Assembly: GCF_013133795.1 (NCBI RefSeq)
Contig: NZ_JABGBN010000010.1
Coordinates: forward strand, 1-43,118
Reading direction: 5' to 3'
DNA from: Pelistega suis
Lineage (GTDB): Bacteria; Pseudomonadota; Gammaproteobacteria; Burkholderiales; Burkholderiaceae_B
Length of the DNA: 43,118 nucleotides
Under the pieces are notes generated by a model. It saw only the letters and a program-made list of their open reading frames with translations. It searched no databases and was not told where the DNA came from. Positions 33,301 through 43,118 of the stretch are shown one piece after another. Position numbers and translations under genes: made by a program. Position 1 is the first letter of the stretch; each line of letters opens with the position of its first letter.

Positions 33301-34642
33301 GAATCGCTTTACCTTCAATTAATTGTGGCTCAAACGCTTGAATACCTAAACGGTGTAGCGTTGGCGCACGGTTAAGCATCACAGGGTGTTCACGAATAAC
33401 CTCTTCAAGAATATCCCATACCACTGCTTCTTGCGTTTCTACCATTTTCTTAGCAGCACGGAATGTTGATGCTAAACCTAAGGCTTTTAAACGATTGAAA
33501 ATAAATGGTTTAAACAACTCTAATGCCATCAATTTTGGTAAACCACATTGATGAAGTTTAAGTTGTGGGCCTACTGTAATTACCGAACGACCAGAGTAGT
33601 CTACACGCTTACCTAATAGGTTTTGACGGAAACGACCACCCTTACCTTTAATCATATCAGCCAGTGATTTTAATTGACGCTTATTAGGTCCTGTCATCGC
33701 TTTACCACGACGACCGTTATCTAATAATGAATCAACGGCCTCTTGCAACATACGTTTTTCGTTGCGAAGAATGATTTCAGGGGCTTTTAATTCGATTAAG
33801 CGTTTTAGACGGTTATTACGGTTAATCACGCGACGATATAAATCGTTAAGATCAGATGTCGCAAAACGACCGCCGTCTAGCGGAACCAATGGACGTAAAT
33901 CAGGAGGAAGCACAGGAAGTACTTCCATAATCATCCATTCTGGTTTTAAGCCGGACTTCTGGAAACCTTCAATAACTTTAAGACGCTTAGAAATTTTCTT
34001 AACTTTAGCATCTGACTTTGTTGTATCTAATGAAGAGCGTAATAATTCCGCCTCTTTATCAATATCAATGGTACGTAGCAATTCACGAATCGCTTCTGCG
34101 CCCATCAATGCAACAAAATCATCACCATATTCTTCGGTCTTAGCAAAGTACTCATCATCGCTCATGATTTGACCACGTTTTAACGGAGTCATACCAGGAT
34201 CAATAACGCACCATGCTTCAAAATACAATACACGCTCGATATCGCGTAATGTCATATCAAGAACCATACCTAAACGAGAAGGTAAGCTCTTTAAGAACCA
34301 AATATGCGCTACTGGACTTGCCAGTTCGATATGACCCATACGTTCACGACGAACTTTAGTAACCGTTACTTCAACACCGCATTTTTCACAAATCACACCA
34401 CGATGTTTCAAGCGTTTATACTTACCGCATAAACACTCATAATCTTTAGTTGGACCAAAGATTTTCGCGCAGAATAAACCATCACGTTCAGGTTTGAACG
34501 TACGATAGTTAATTGTCTCTGGCTTACGGACTTCACCGTAAGACCAAGAGCGAATTTTATCCGGAGACGCGATGCCAATCTTAATGGCATCAAACTGTTC
34601 ATCCGTAGAAATTTGTTTGTAGAGGTTAAGTAATCCGTTCAT
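30380..34642 (-). CDS. rpoC: RNA polymerase beta-prime subunit
   Basis: The 1420-aa beta-prime subunit forms the catalytic clamp of RNA polymerase. The active-site magnesium motif [12 protein letters not shown] is present, as are the N-terminal zinc site ([19 protein letters not shown]), the second zinc cluster [15 protein letters not shown], and the trigger loop/bridge region with [12 protein letters not shown]. Length and order match betaproteobacterial RpoC. Its ATG overlaps the rpoB stop by one base (TAATG), giving coupled translation. A strong terminator follows. Confidence 0.98.
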   Translation of the reverse strand: MNGLLNLYKQISTDEQFDAIKIGIASPDKIRSWSYGEVRKPETINYRTFKPERDGLFCAKIFGPTKDYECLCGKYKRLKHRGVICEKCGVEVTVTKVRRERMGHIELASPVAHIWFLKSLPSRLGMVLDMTLRDIERVLYFEAWCVIDPGMTPLKRGQIMSDDEYFAKTEEYGDDFVALMGAEAIRELLRTIDIDKEAELLRSSLDTTKSDAKVKKISKRLKVIEGFQKSGLKPEWMIMEVLPVLPPDLRPLVPLDGGRFATSDLNDLYRRVINRNNRLKRLIELKAPEIILRNEKRMLQEAVDSLLDNGRRGKAMTGPNKRQLKSLADMIKGKGGRFRQNLLGKRVDYSGRSVITVGPQLKLHQCGLPKLMALELFKPFIFNRLKALGLASTFRAAKKMVETQEAVVWDILEEVIREHPVMLNRAPTLHRLGIQAFEPQLIEGKAIQLHPLVCAAFNADFDGDQMAVHVPLSLEAQMEVRTLMLASNNVLFPASGEPSIVPSQDTVLGLYYTTRERINGKGEGMFFADIQEMLRAYNSGEVGLQSRVTVRLNEYEKDANGEFQPVLRRFETTVGRALLSEILPKGLPFSVLNKALKKKEISRLINQSFRRCGLRDTVIFADKLLQAGFRLATRAGISIAMGDMVIPKAKDEILAEASAEVKEIDSQYSSGLVTKQERYNNVVDIWGKAGDKVAKVMMEQLSTEPVINRFGEETRQESFNSIYMMADSGARGSVAQIRQLAGMRGLMAKPDGSIIETPITANFREGLNVLQYFISTHGARKGLADTALKTANSGYLTRRLVDVTQDLVITEQDCGTRNGYVMKALVEGGEVIEPLRERVLGRVTAADIVNPDTQETVIFANTLLDEDKVELIDKLGIDEVKIRTPLTCETRRGLCAHCYGRDLGRGYLVNTGEAVGVIAAQSIGEPGTQLTMRTFHIGGAASRASLASAVETKSAGHVGFTGSMRYVTNAKGERIAISRSGEIVVYDDQNRERERHKIPYGATVLVGDGNQVKAGAQLATWDPLTRPIVSEYKGKVRFENIEEGVTVAKQVDEVTGLSTLVVITPKSRSGKSALRPQIKLLNEQGEEVKIVGSDHSVNITFPVGALITVRDGQDVDVGEVLARIPQESQKTRDITGGLPRVVELFEARSPKEAGILADVTGTVSFGKDTKGKQRLIITKVDGTTHELLIPKEKQVLVHDGQVVNQGELIVDGPADPHDILRLKGIEALAQYIVNEVQDVYRLQGVKINDKHIEVIVRQMLRRVNIVDSGDTSFIPGEQVERSAMLNENDLVRAEDKREATYENVLLGITKASLSTDSFISAASFQETTRVLTEAAIMGKRDDLRGLKENVIVGRLIPAGTGLSYHNARRAKEEAEYQDRMAQRAQENPFEETQAAPVSLESAMASLFAMPSTSSDESDAE

Positions 34643-37600
34643 TATTTTTTACCCTCCAATTCCATATCTAATGCCAACGAGCGAATCTCTTTGACTAATA
34701 CATTAAATGATTCTGGCATACCTGCATCAATCATATGATCGCCTTCTACGATATTTTCGTAGACTTTGGTACGACCTGTAATATCGTCAGATTTCACCGT
34801 TAACATCTCTTGTAGTGTATAAGACGCACCATATGCCTCAAGTGCCCACACCTCCATCTCACCAAAACGTTGACCACCGTTTTGCGCTTTACCGCCTAAT
34901 GGTTGTTGCGTTACTAATGAGTATGGACCTGTAGAACGAGCATGCATCTTATCATCTACTAAGTGATGAAGTTTGAGGTAGTGCATATAACCAATCGTTA
35001 CTGGACGTTCAAATGGTTCACCCGTACGACCATCAATTAAGTAAGCTTGTGTACGAGAATCCGTTAAATTCAAACGTTCTTTTACTTCTGCTGGGTACGC
35101 TAACTCTAACATCTGCGTAATTTCTTCCTCAGTTGCACCATCAAATACTGGTGTTGCTAATGGAAGACCTTTCTTCAGATTATGAGCCATGGCAAGAATT
35201 TGCTCATCCGTTAATTTATCTAAAGCCTCTTTCTTACCTGTAGAGTTATACACGGTATCTAAGAACTTACGTACTTCAGCAATTTGAACATTACGCTCAT
35301 CTGCCAACATATCCGCAATACGTTGACCTACACCTTTAGCAGCCCAACCTAAATGAACCTCTAATACCTGACCCACGTTCATACGTGATGGTACGCCTAA
35401 TGGGTTCAATACGATGTCCGCTGGTGTACCGTCAGCCATATGAGGCATATCTTCGACTGGTAGAATGCGAGAAACCACACCCTTATTACCATGACGACCT
35501 GCCATCTTATCACCAGGTTGTAAGCGACGTTTAACAGCGATAAACACTTTAACCATCTTGCGAACACCCGGAGGGAGTTCATCACCTTGCGTCAACTTCT
35601 TACGTTTTTCTTCGAAGTTTAAGTCAAACTCATGACGTTTGTTCTCAATAGACTCTTTAGCCTGTTCAAGAACAACCGCTGCGTCCTCGTCCGCTAGACG
35701 AATATCAAACCAATGCCATGGCGTTACTTTCTCTAGGTAGTCTGCTGTAATCACAGTACCCTTAGCTAATTGATTTGGACCACCGTTTGCTTTCTTACCA
35801 ATTAATACTTTGCGTAAGCGATCAAACATATCCGCTTCAACAATCGATAATTGCGAATTCAAGTCTTGACGGTAGCGACGTAACTCATCATCAATAATAG
35901 ACTGAGCACGTTTATCACGCTCAACACCTTTACCCGTCAATACTTGTACGTCAATAACTGTACCTACCATACCTGACGGTACACGTAGAGAAGTATCTTT
36001 TACGTCAGAGGCTTTCTCACCGAAAATCGCACGTAAAAGCTTTTCTTCTGGTGTTAATTGCGTTTCGCCTTTAGGTGTTACTTTACCCACCAATACGTCG
36101 TCAGCACGCACTTCTGCACCGATATATACGATACCAGACTCATCTAAACGATTTAATTGTGCTTCAGGTAAATTTGAAATATCGCGAGTGATTTCTTCAT
36201 CACCTAACTTGGTTTCTCGAGCCTGAACAGTCAATTCTTCGATATGAATTGATGTATAGCGGTCATCCGCCACCACTTTTTCAGAAATTAGAATCGAGTC
36301 CTCAAAGTTATAACCATTCCAAGGCATAAAGGCGATTAACATATTTTGACCTAATGCTAACTCACCTAAGTCAGTCGAAGCACCGTCAGCTAATACGTCA
36401 CCACGAGCAACATGGTCACCAATATTCACAATTGGACGTTGGTTAATGTTCGTATTTTGGTTAGAACGTGTGTACTTAGTTAGATTATAGATATCTACGC
36501 CCACACCACCCGATGTATTTTCGCTATCGTTCACACGGATTACAACACGATCCGCATCCACATAATCAACGATACCACCACGAGTAGCTTGAACCGCAGT
36601 ACCAGAGTCTACTGCTACAGTACGCTCAATACCTGTACCTACTAATGGTTTTTCAGGACGTAAGCAAGGAACCGCTTGACGTTGCATGTTGGCACCCATC
36701 AATGCACGGTTCGCGTCATCATGCTCAAGGAAAGGAATCAATGAAGCCGCTACCGACACGATTTGCGAAGGAGCAACGTCCATGTATTGAACTTTCTCAG
36801 GAGACATTAACATTGTCTCACCAGCTTCACGACACGCAATTAAGTCATCTACAAAATGACCTTCTTCATCTAACTGCGCATTCGCCTGAGCAATCACATA
36901 TTTACTCTCTTCGATAGCCGATAAGTATTCAATAATTTGTGTAACTTTACCATCCACTACTTTACGATATGGTGTCTCTAAGAAACCATACTCATTTAAG
37001 CGAGCGAACAATGCCATAGAGTTAATCAAACCAATGTTTGGACCCTCTGGTGTTTCAATTGGACACACACGACCGTAATGCGTTGGATGTACGTCACGTA
37101 CCTCGAAACCTGCACGTTCACGAGTCAAGCCCCCCTGACCTAATGCTGATACACGACGTTTATGTGTAATTTCAGACAATGGGTTGGTTTGATCCATGAA
37201 CTGAGATAATTGGTTAGAACCAAAGAACTCTTTAATAGCCGCAGAAATAGGTTTAGAGTTAATCAAATCATTTGGTAAAAGATTTTCTGATTCAGCTTGA
37301 CCTAAACGATCCTTAACTGCACGTTCAACACGCACTAAACCAGCACGGAATTGATTCTCAGCAAGCTCACCTACACAACGTACACGACGGTTACCTAAGT
37401 GGTCGATATCATCAATCTCACCACGACCATTGCGCAAATCAACAAGCACTTTAATAGTATCTAGGATATCTTCGTCTGTTAATGTCAATGGACCTTCTGT
37501 ATTAGCACCACGACCTAAACGACTATTCACTTTCATACGACCAACCGCAGAAAGATCATAAGACTCTTCGCTGTAGAATAAACGTTGGAACAATGCTTCA

Positions 37601-38757
37601 ACAGCTTCTTCGGTTGGAGGCTCACCAGGACGCATCATACGGTAAATCGCTACACGTGCAGCCATTTGGTCTGGCGTATCATCAGTAGCTAAGGTTGCTG
37701 AAATATATGCACCATGTTCTAACTCATGCGTATAGATGGTTTCGAACTTCTTCACACCTGCTGTGCGTAATGAAATCAATAAAGCTTCTGTGATTTCTGC
37801 ATTAGCGTGTGCTAAGACTTCACCTGTATCAGGATCAGTAATCGTTTTTGCAATCACACGACCTAATAGGAACTCATCAGGAACAGAGATTTGCTCTAAT
37901 TTTGCATTCGCAATATCACGTAAATTTTTTGCATTGATACGCTTATCTTTCTCAATAAGAACATTACCTTTTTTATCAGTAATATCAAAACGAGCAACCT
38001 CACCTTTCCAACGAGAAGGTACAAATGCCAATACAGCACCGTCATCACGAAGATCAAAGTGATCATTTTCAAAGAATGTCGCTAAAATTTGATCATTATT
38101 CAGACCAATTGCTTTTAGTAGTGTAGTCACTGGCATTTTACGACGACGGTCGATACGGAAGTATAAGAAATCCTTCGGATCGAACTCAAAGTCTAGCCAA
38201 GAACCACGGTAAGGAATAACGCGTGCAGAGAATAATAATTTACTTGAGCTATGGTTCTTACCACGGTCATGTTCAAAGAACACCCCTGGAGAACGGTGTA
38301 ATTGCGATACGATTACACGTTCGGTACCATTAATAATGAAAGAACCAGTATCCGTCATTAGAGGCATATCGCCCATATAGACTTCTTCTTCTTTCACTTC
38401 TTTAACGGTAGGTTTACTTGCCTCACGGTCAAGCAACTCTAGACGCACTTTAGCGTATAGTGAAGAGTGATACGTCAAACCACGTAATTGACATTCTTTC
38501 ACGTCAAATACAGGATCGCGTAAAGTGTAGCCAACAAACTCTAAACGAGCGTTGCCATTCGCACTCACGATTGGAAAAATTGAATTAAAAGCAGCTTGCA
38601 AACCTTCGTTCTTGCGTTTTTGCGCACTTATATTTTGTTGCAAAAATGCACGATATGAATGTAGCTGTGTCTCTAACAGGTATGGAACATCCTGAACTTC
38701 TTCGCGTTTAGCAAAGCTTTTACGGATACGTTTTATTTCTGTATACGAGTAAGGCAT
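34642..38757 (-). CDS. rpoB: RNA polymerase beta subunit
   Basis: The 1371-aa beta subunit. I use the ATG at 38755-38757 ([15 protein letters not shown]), which matches the family start and has GGAG upstream; a GTG two codons before is unnecessary. The rifampicin region reads [18 protein letters not shown] then [12 protein letters not shown]. The residue at the E. coli 535 position is glutamine (Q541) where proline is usual, while the main resistance positions (equivalents of D516, H526, S531 and L533) look wild type. The C-terminal [12 protein letters not shown]-type, [18 protein letters not shown] and [14 protein letters not shown] segments are normal. Upstream is an attenuator-like hairpin after rplL. 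Confidence 0.98.
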   Translation of the reverse strand: MPYSYTEIKRIRKSFAKREEVQDVPYLLETQLHSYRAFLQQNISAQKRKNEGLQAAFNSIFPIVSANGNARLEFVGYTLRDPVFDVKECQLRGLTYHSSLYAKVRLELLDREASKPTVKEVKEEEVYMGDMPLMTDTGSFIINGTERVIVSQLHRSPGVFFEHDRGKNHSSSKLLFSARVIPYRGSWLDFEFDPKDFLYFRIDRRRKMPVTTLLKAIGLNNDQILATFFENDHFDLRDDGAVLAFVPSRWKGEVARFDITDKKGNVLIEKDKRINAKNLRDIANAKLEQISVPDEFLLGRVIAKTITDPDTGEVLAHANAEITEALLISLRTAGVKKFETIYTHELEHGAYISATLATDDTPDQMAARVAIYRMMRPGEPPTEEAVEALFQRLFYSEESYDLSAVGRMKVNSRLGRGANTEGPLTLTDEDILDTIKVLVDLRNGRGEIDDIDHLGNRRVRCVGELAENQFRAGLVRVERAVKDRLGQAESENLLPNDLINSKPISAAIKEFFGSNQLSQFMDQTNPLSEITHKRRVSALGQGGLTRERAGFEVRDVHPTHYGRVCPIETPEGPNIGLINSMALFARLNEYGFLETPYRKVVDGKVTQIIEYLSAIEESKYVIAQANAQLDEEGHFVDDLIACREAGETMLMSPEKVQYMDVAPSQIVSVAASLIPFLEHDDANRALMGANMQRQAVPCLRPEKPLVGTGIERTVAVDSGTAVQATRGGIVDYVDADRVVIRVNDSENTSGGVGVDIYNLTKYTRSNQNTNINQRPIVNIGDHVARGDVLADGASTDLGELALGQNMLIAFMPWNGYNFEDSILISEKVVADDRYTSIHIEELTVQARETKLGDEEITRDISNLPEAQLNRLDESGIVYIGAEVRADDVLVGKVTPKGETQLTPEEKLLRAIFGEKASDVKDTSLRVPSGMVGTVIDVQVLTGKGVERDKRAQSIIDDELRRYRQDLNSQLSIVEADMFDRLRKVLIGKKANGGPNQLAKGTVITADYLEKVTPWHWFDIRLADEDAAVVLEQAKESIENKRHEFDLNFEEKRKKLTQGDELPPGVRKMVKVFIAVKRRLQPGDKMAGRHGNKGVVSRILPVEDMPHMADGTPADIVLNPLGVPSRMNVGQVLEVHLGWAAKGVGQRIADMLADERNVQIAEVRKFLDTVYNSTGKKEALDKLTDEQILAMAHNLKKGLPLATPVFDGATEEEITQMLELAYPAEVKERLNLTDSRTQAYLIDGRTGEPFERPVTIGYMHYLKLHHLVDDKMHARSTGPYSLVTQQPLGGKAQNGGQRFGEMEVWALEAYGASYTLQEMLTVKSDDITGRTKVYENIVEGDHMIDAGMPESFNVLVKEIRSLALDMELEGKK

Positions 38758-38898
38758 GAGCACTCCGACTCGAGATGGTTGTAGGAATTATGGCCAGTCC
38801 ATAATTCTAGGGATTTACGACTTCAGAAAAAACCACTCTCTGACCCTTATCAACAAGGGGATTTTTAAGCTGATTGAAATGTTTTTTTCGAAAGACGC

Positions 38899-38933
38899 AA
38901 AAACCCGAAGAGGGCTAAAAAGCTCTCTCCGGG
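38899..38933 (-). terminator. Attenuator-like hairpin between rplL and rpoB
   Basis: On the minus strand CCCGGAGAGAGCT (38921-38933) pairs with AGCCCTCTTCGGG (38904-38916), with one G-U pair, one mismatch and a TTTT loop, followed by five T (38899-38903). It lies 20 bp after the rplL stop and 141 bp before rpoB. Partial termination here is known in E. coli to set the ratio of L7/L12 to polymerase subunits; the same role is likely. Confidence 0.7.
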
Positions 38934-38953
38934 GGGTGATTCTAAAAATAGAA

Positions 38954-39325
38954 TTATTTCAATTCTACTTTAGCACCAGCTTCTTCTAGTTTCTTCTTAG
39001 CTTCTTCAGCTTCAGCTTTAGCTAGACCTTCTTTCAATGGTTTTGGAGCACCATCAACTAAGTCTTTAGCTTCTTTTAAGCCTAAACCAGTGATTTCACG
39101 TACAACTTTAATTACGTTCACTTTTGAAGAACCAGCATCAGCTAGAACTAGAGTAAATTCAGTTTGTTCTGCAGCAGCAGCGCCACCAGCAGCAGGACCT
39201 GCAGCAACGGCAACAGCAGCAGCCGATACACCAAATTTCTCTTCAAATGCTTTAACTAAGTCGTTTAGTTCCATTACAGTTAATGAACCAACTGCTTCTA
39301 AAATGTCTTCTTTAGTAATAGCCAT
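38954..39325 (-). CDS. rplL: 50S ribosomal protein L7/L12
   Basis: The 123-aa stalk protein recruits and stimulates translational GTPases. It has the N-terminal dimerisation region ([22 protein letters not shown]), an alanine/glycine-rich hinge (about 38-52) and the C-terminal factor-binding domain with [20 protein letters not shown] and [12 protein letters not shown]. Length is typical. It follows rplJ by 57 bp and precedes the attenuator and rpoB. Confidence 0.98.
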   Translation of the reverse strand: MAITKEDILEAVGSLTVMELNDLVKAFEEKFGVSAAAVAVAAGPAAGGAAAAEQTEFTLVLADAGSSKVNVIKVVREITGLGLKEAKDLVDGAPKPLKEGLAKAEAEEAKKKLEEAGAKVELK

Positions 39326-39382
39326 GCTATTAAACTCCTAAATATTGATAATCTAATCTATTAAATTGAATAAAATCGTTAA

Positions 39383-39883
39383 TTAAGCGGCTTCTTCGCC
39401 TGCTTTTTTCTCTGCCAAAGCGGCCAAACCACGAGCCATGCCAGACAATGGAGCTTGCATAACAAATAGTAGTTTTGACAATAGTTCTTCACGGCTAGGA
39501 ATAGACGCTAACTCTGTAACTTGAGCAGCGTTTAATAATTCACCATTGTAAGAACCAGCTTTCAAGACGATTTTATCTTCTTGTTTCGCGAATTGGTGTA
39601 ATACTTTTGCAGCAGCTACCGCATCTTCAGATGCAGCATATACTAGAGGACCAACCATTTGATCCGCTAAGTTTGCAAAAGGAGTACCTTCTACTGCACG
39701 ACGAGCTAATGTGTTTTTAAGAACGCGTAAATAAACACCTTCTTTACGAGCATTAACACGTAATTCAGTCATACTGGCAACACTAATACCGCGGTATTCA
39801 GCTACAACCATAGTTTGAGCATTAGCAATAGCAGCGCTAACCTCTTCTACAGCAGCTTTCTTGGCTTCAATATTGAGACTCAA
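39383..39883 (-). CDS. rplJ: 50S ribosomal protein L10
   Basis: L10 anchors L7/L12 dimers to the ribosome and binds 23S rRNA; with L12 it represses its own messenger in E. coli. The 166 aa include [38 protein letters not shown] and a C-terminal alanine-rich helix for L12. The upstream 227-bp leader is highly structured, which fits autoregulation. Confidence 0.97.
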   Translation of the reverse strand: MSLNIEAKKAAVEEVSAAIANAQTMVVAEYRGISVASMTELRVNARKEGVYLRVLKNTLARRAVEGTPFANLADQMVGPLVYAASEDAVAAAKVLHQFAKQEDKIVLKAGSYNGELLNAAQVTELASIPSREELLSKLLFVMQAPLSGMARGLAALAEKKAGEEAA

Positions 39884-40110
39884 GGTCTACCTCCGACTGT
39901 TAATAAAAGAAATACAGGATTGTATTCCCACCAGCGCGGCAACCTAAAAAGACATTTACAAGTAAACTTGTTTATATTCTTTCAGGACTACCGTCTGCGT
40001 AGGGCCAAAATGGATTAAATCAGGGATCCCTACGGTCTTGGACATCTACTTAATTAATATTTAAGTAGTCCATTATTTAGGTGGTATAACGAATTATACC
40101 ACCTAAAGAA
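39884..40110 (-). promoter_or_regulatory. Structured rplJ leader (L10 autoregulation region)
   Basis: In the 227-bp gap between rplA and rplJ there are three inverted repeats. A 13-bp stem at 40076-40088 with 40095-40107 (TTTAGGTGGTATA and its complement) follows the rplA stop. An 8-bp CTACTTAA/TTAAGTAG stem lies at 40046-40053 with 40061-40068. A long-range CGTAGGG/CCCTACG pair is at 39998-40004 with 40028-40034. No strong T-run follows the first stem, so it is more likely a processing or attenuation structure. A promoter for rplJL may also lie here. Confidence 0.6.
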
Positions 40111-40809
40111 TTAGTTTGTTGCTACAGAAGCTGTATCAACTTTAGCACCACCACCCATTGTAGATGATACGGCTAATTTACGTAGATACACGCCTTTTGC
40201 TGCAGCTGGACGAGCTTTATTTAGTGCGTCAACTAAAGCTAATAAGTTTTGCTGTAATTGCTCTACACCGAAAGATGCACGACCGATTGTTGCGTGGATG
40301 ATACCTGCTTTATCAGTACGATATTGAACTTGACCCGCTTTTGCATTTTTAACAGCTGTCGCTACGTCAGGAGTTACAGTACCAACTTTTGGGTTAGGCA
40401 TTAAACCACGTGGGCCTAATACTGTACCTAAAGTACCCACAACACGCATAGTGTCTGGAGAAGCAATAACGATATCAAAATCGATGTTACCTGCTTTAAC
40501 TTGGTCAGCTAAATCTTCCATTCCTACGATATCTGCACCAGCTGCTTTTGCTTGTTCAGCTTTTTCACCTTGAGCAAATACAGCAACACGCACTGATTTA
40601 CCAGTACCTGCTGGTAGAACTACTGAACCACGTACTAATTGGTCAGATTTCTTAGGATCGATACCTAGTTGAACAGCAACGTCAATAGACTCATCGAACT
40701 TAGCTGTTGCAGTTTCTTTGACTAAAGCTAAAGCTTCAGCAACTGGGTATAATTTAGTGCGATCAATTTTCGCTGCAATAGCTGCAGCACGTTTAGATAA
40801 TTTCGCCAT
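40111..40809 (-). CDS. rplA: 50S ribosomal protein L1
   Basis: L1 forms the mobile stalk that moves E-site tRNA and represses translation of its own rplK-rplA messenger. The 232-aa product starts [16 protein letters not shown] and has [37 protein letters not shown] and [14 protein letters not shown]. It begins 2 bp after the rplK stop, so translation is probably coupled. Confidence 0.98.
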   Translation of the reverse strand: MAKLSKRAAAIAAKIDRTKLYPVAEALALVKETATAKFDESIDVAVQLGIDPKKSDQLVRGSVVLPAGTGKSVRVAVFAQGEKAEQAKAAGADIVGMEDLADQVKAGNIDFDIVIASPDTMRVVGTLGTVLGPRGLMPNPKVGTVTPDVATAVKNAKAGQVQYRTDKAGIIHATIGRASFGVEQLQQNLLALVDALNKARPAAAKGVYLRKLAVSSTMGGGAKVDTASVATN

Positions 40810-40811
40810 GA

Positions 40812-41243
40812 TTATACGCCCTCAACAGTAACACCCATACTACGCGCACTACCAGCGATAGTACGAACTGCTGCGTCTAAGTCAGCTGCAGTTAAGTCTG
40901 GAGATTTAGTTTTTGCAATTTCTTCTGCTTGTGCACGAGTTAATTTACCTACTTTATCTAAGTGAGGACGTGCAGAACCAGATTGAATACCAGCAGCTTT
41001 CTTAATAAGAATACTTGCTGGAGGGGTTTTCATCACGAATGTGAATGATTTATCTGCGTAAGCAGTAATAACAACTGGAATTGGTAAACCTGGTTCCATG
41101 CCTTGTGTTTTAGCATTGAACGCTTTACAGAATTCCATAATGTTTAGACCACGTTGACCTAATGCAGGACCAATCGGTGGTGATGGGTTTGCTTTACCAG
41201 CTGGTACTTGCAGCTTGATGAAGCCGACGATTTTCTTCGCCAT
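40812..41243 (-). CDS. rplK: 50S ribosomal protein L11
   Basis: L11 binds the GTPase-associated centre of 23S rRNA and is needed for RelA activation. The 143-aa sequence begins [18 protein letters not shown] and contains the conserved [19 protein letters not shown] and [14 protein letters not shown]. Length is standard. It is followed at once by rplA and preceded by an L1-binding-like hairpin. Confidence 0.98.
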   Translation of the reverse strand: MAKKIVGFIKLQVPAGKANPSPPIGPALGQRGLNIMEFCKAFNAKTQGMEPGLPIPVVITAYADKSFTFVMKTPPASILIKKAAGIQSGSARPHLDKVGKLTRAQAEEIAKTKSPDLTAADLDAAVRTIAGSARSMGVTVEGV

Positions 41244-41258
41244 ATTTATGCTCCTTAC

Positions 41259-41281
41259 GGGTTATACGCCTATTGGCTCCC
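41259..41281 (-). promoter_or_regulatory. L1-binding-like hairpin in the rplK leader
   Basis: On the minus strand GGG-a-GCC-aata-GGC-gtataa-CCC forms two short helices separated by an asymmetric internal loop, just before the rplK ribosome site (GTAAGGAGC). This matches the form of L1 target sites in L11 operon leaders, which copy the 23S rRNA site, so L1 feedback on rplK-rplA is likely. Confidence 0.6.
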
Positions 41282-41307
41282 CGGGGTTAAAAAAATCAAG
41301 TTAAAAA

Positions 41308-41847
41308 TCAAATAGTTTTTTCAACTTGGCTAAAATCTAATTCTACCGGTGTACTACGACCGAAAATCATAACGTTCACACGAACCTTATTTTTCTCGTA
41401 GTTAACTTCTTCAACGACACCATTAAAGTCAGCGAACGGACCTTCTTTAATACGAAGAGACTCACCCACTTCAAATAGTACCTTAGGACGTGGTTTCTCG
41501 CCACCTTCCTCGATTTGTGATAACAAACGCTCTACTTCATGCTTAGGAATTGGTGTTGGGCGCGAATTCGCACCACCACCCAAGAACCCTGTTACACGAG
41601 GCGTACTCTTTACAAGATGCCACGCTTCGTCAGAGAACTCCATCTCAACCAGAACATAACCTGGGAAAATTCGACGTTCACTAACTGCGCGAGTGCCTCC
41701 ACGGCTCTCTACCACCTCTTCTGTTGGTACAAGAATACGACCAAAAGAATTGCTTAAACCCTGTTGTTCAATACGCTCTAATAAAGAACTATGAACTTTT
41801 TTCTCCATACCAGAGAAAACGTGTACTACATACCAACGCATACTCAT
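41308..41847 (-). CDS. nusG: Transcription termination/antitermination factor NusG
   Basis: NusG binds RNA polymerase and couples it to Rho or the ribosome. The 179 aa show the NGN domain ([31 protein letters not shown]) and a C-terminal KOW domain (about 125-179, [20 protein letters not shown]). The first ATG is favoured because AAGGA lies 6 nt before it; a second ATG two codons on would also serve. It lies 9 bp after secE. Confidence 0.97.
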   Translation of the reverse strand: MSMRWYVVHVFSGMEKKVHSSLLERIEQQGLSNSFGRILVPTEEVVESRGGTRAVSERRIFPGYVLVEMEFSDEAWHLVKSTPRVTGFLGGGANSRPTPIPKHEVERLLSQIEEGGEKPRPKVLFEVGESLRIKEGPFADFNGVVEEVNYEKNKVRVNVMIFGRSTPVELDFSQVEKTI

Positions 41848-41856
41848 AAGTTGTCC

Positions 41857-42240
41857 TTAGTTCCAACCTAGAACGACGCCATACACGATCCAAGTGATGA
41901 GCTTATCAATCACCCAAAGTAAAATAGCCATGACCGATACAAAGGCAAATACAATGCCGGTCATTTGAATGGTTTCTTTACGTGTAGGCCATACAACACG
42001 CTTCATTTCGTTGTACGAACCTGTCGCAAAACCAAATGCACGCTTACCTGTCTCGCTCATTGCAAATAAAGCAACAGCCAGAACCAGTCCAGCAACGAAC
42101 ATTCCTAAACGAGCGTAGATATTATAATCAGTGAAGAATGAATAAGCAAAAATTCCAGCAATCAACATAACAATTGCTAGAACTACTTTAACTTTATCAC
42201 CTGAATTTGAAACGGTTTCGACTTGGCTACTGTTTGACAT
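41857..42240 (-). CDS. secE: Preprotein translocase subunit SecE
   Basis: SecE clamps SecY in the inner-membrane translocon. The 127-aa protein has three hydrophobic helices (about 18-36, 43-61 and 96-120) and the conserved amphipathic stretch YNEMKRVVWPTRKETIQMTG before the last helix, typical of the longer proteobacterial form. It stands between tRNA-Trp and nusG as in most beta- and gammaproteobacteria. The ribosome site is weak. Confidence 0.96.
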   Translation of the reverse strand: MSNSSQVETVSNSGDKVKVVLAIVMLIAGIFAYSFFTDYNIYARLGMFVAGLVLAVALFAMSETGKRAFGFATGSYNEMKRVVWPTRKETIQMTGIVFAFVSVMAILLWVIDKLITWIVYGVVLGWN

Positions 42241-42270
42241 ATTCTTTTATGCGGTAAAGACCGCTTTATG

Positions 42271-42346
42271 TGGCAGGGGCAGTAGGAATCGAACCTACAA
42301 CCTTCGGTTTTGGAGACCGACGCTCTGCCAATTGAGCTATACCCCT
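42271..42346 (-). tRNA. trnW: tRNA-Trp (anticodon CCA)
   Basis: Read on the minus strand this 76-nt sequence folds as a full cloverleaf: acceptor AGGGGTA pairing with TGCCCCT, D-loop AATTGGCAGAG, anticodon stem-loop CGGTCTCCAAAACCG with anticodon CCA, and a T-arm with GGTTCGATTCC. The 3' CCA end is encoded (GCCA at 42271-42274). It is between tuf and secE, the usual place in this group. Confidence 0.97.
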
Positions 42347-42372
42347 ATCGTGACGCCTGATTTACAAGCGTC

Positions 42373-42395
42373 CGAGTAGTCTACACGACTACTCG
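42373..42395 (-). other. Hairpin in the tuf-tRNA-Trp spacer
   Basis: A perfect 9-bp stem CGAGTAGTC/GACTACTCG (42373-42381 with 42387-42395, 5-nt loop) lies 33 bp after the tuf stop. No T-run follows on the minus strand, so it is more likely a processing signal than a terminator. Confidence 0.5.
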
Positions 42396-42428
42396 ACTTT
42401 TTACAAGAATAATTTAAAAATTTTTAAA

Positions 42429-43118
42429 TTATTTTGTGATTTTAGATACAACGCCAGCGCCTACTGTACGACCGCCTTCACGAATCGCAAAACGTAGACC
42501 TTCTTCCATCGCGATTGGAGCGATTAATTCAACTTCCATCGCTACGTTATCGCCTGGTAATACCATCTCTTTGTCCGCTGGTAATGTAATTGTACCTGTT
42601 ACGTCCGTTGTACGGAAGTAGAACTGTGGACGGTAACCTTGGAAGAATGGTGTGTGACGACCACCCTCTTCTTTCGAAAGGATATACACCTCTGCTGAGA
42701 AGTTTGTGTGTGGCTTGATTGAACCTGGTTTCGCTAATACTTGACCACGCTCTACGTCTTCACGCTTCGTACCACGTAGTAATAAACCTACGTTATCACC
42801 CGCTTGACCTTCGTCTAGTAACTTACGGAACATCTCAACGCCTGTACACGTTGTTTTTGCTGTTTCGCGGATACCTACGATTTCAATCTCTTCACCCACT
42901 TTAATGATACCACGCTCAATACGGCCTGTTACCACTGTACCACGACCAGAAATAGAGAATACGTCCTCTACTGGCATCAAGAATGTACCATCAACTGCAC
43001 GCTCTGGTGTTGGAATGTATGAGTCTAACGCTTCAGCTAACGCTAAAATCGCTTGCTTACCTAAAGGACCTTCGTCGCCCTCTAACGCTAATTTAGCAGA
43101 ACCTTTAACGATTGGTGT
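42429..43118 (-). CDS. tuf: Elongation factor Tu, C-terminal part (cut by window edge)
   Basis: About 229 residues of the second EF-Tu copy, from the end of the GTPase domain ([17 protein letters not shown]) through domains II and III ([36 protein letters not shown], and the C-terminal [17 protein letters not shown]). The true start is beyond the right edge; the internal TTG-Met start is not real. It lies upstream of tRNA-Trp, secE and nusG on the same strand. Confidence 0.97.
   Translation of the reverse strand, partial: TPIVKGSAKLALEGDEGPLGKQAILALAEALDSYIPTPERAVDGTFLMPVEDVFSISGRGTVVTGRIERGIIKVGEEIEIVGIRETAKTTCTGVEMFRKLLDEGQAGDNVGLLLRGTKREDVERGQVLAKPGSIKPHTNFSAEVYILSKEEGGRHTPFFQGYRPQFYFRTTDVTGTITLPADKEMVLPGDNVAMEVELIAPIAMEEGLRFAIREGGRTVGAGVVSKITK

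Noticed and set aside
30380-38757. Plus-strand open frames inside rpoB and rpoC (60-136 aa)
   Set aside because: They are antisense shadows of strongly conserved genes, with no ribosome sites or family features.
42251-42264. GCGGT-aaag-ACCGC hairpin as a terminator between tRNA-Trp and secE
   Set aside because: Stem of only 5 bp with no T-run on the minus strand; more likely a processing feature or chance.
1-43118. CRISPR array
   Set aside because: No regularly spaced short repeats were seen; the only repeats are the hsdS boundary units.

Overview
The window looks like a chromosomal segment of a low-GC betaproteobacterium of the Alcaligenaceae type (Pelistega, Oligella and Taylorella are the kind of genus I would expect). 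The genus is an inference from gene order (tuf, trnW, secE, nusG, rplKAJL, rpoBC, rpsL, rpsG, fusA, tuf), protein character and AT-rich composition; no 16S gene is present. Both window ends lie inside tuf genes: the left end holds the N-terminal part of one copy, the right end the C-terminal part of the other.

Layout. 1-3508 (minus): tuf', fusA, rpsG, rpsL, the str operon. 3918-8066 (plus): an OmpR-type response regulator, a secreted LysM/FecR protein and a CHASE2 sensor kinase in one operon. 8038-12151: a CoA-ester catabolic block (CitE-like lyase, class III CoA-transferase and mesaconyl-CoA-hydratase-like protein on minus; acyl-CoA dehydrogenase divergent on plus) that fits breakdown of a C5 dicarboxylic acid to pyruvate and acetyl-CoA. 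12148-13750 (minus): arginase, a PACE-family efflux protein and a DUF1289 protein, overlapping end to end. 13933-14910: a stand-alone TRAP binding protein. 15008-16237 (minus): serA. 16406-27065: a type I restriction-modification island. 27236-30182 (minus): a complete TRAP transporter dctQMP. 30380-43118 (minus): rpoC, rpoB, rplL, rplJ, rplA, rplK, nusG, secE, tRNA-Trp, tuf.

The most unusual region is 16.4-27.1 kb. A type I RM operon (solo HsdS-like protein, HsdR, DUF3800 protein, HsdS, class III Fic protein, HsdM) lies beside a tyrosine recombinase and two promoterless single-domain hsdS cassettes in opposite orientations. All four target-recognition units share a near-identical 25-bp left boundary and an identical 28-bp right boundary. 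One silent cassette is a 466-bp exact copy of the first recognition domain of the expressed hsdS. Exact 31-bp inverted repeats flank the recombinase gene. This is the architecture of a DNA-specificity shuffling system (phasevarion), and it carries extra genes (Fic, DUF3800) plus a probable small structured RNA next to the DUF3800 gene.

The housekeeping parts show the usual regulation: an L1-binding-like site before rplK, a structured rplJ leader, an attenuator-like hairpin between rplL and rpoB, and a strong terminator after rpoC. The roughly 27 kb between rpoC and rpsL holds all of the accessory genes.
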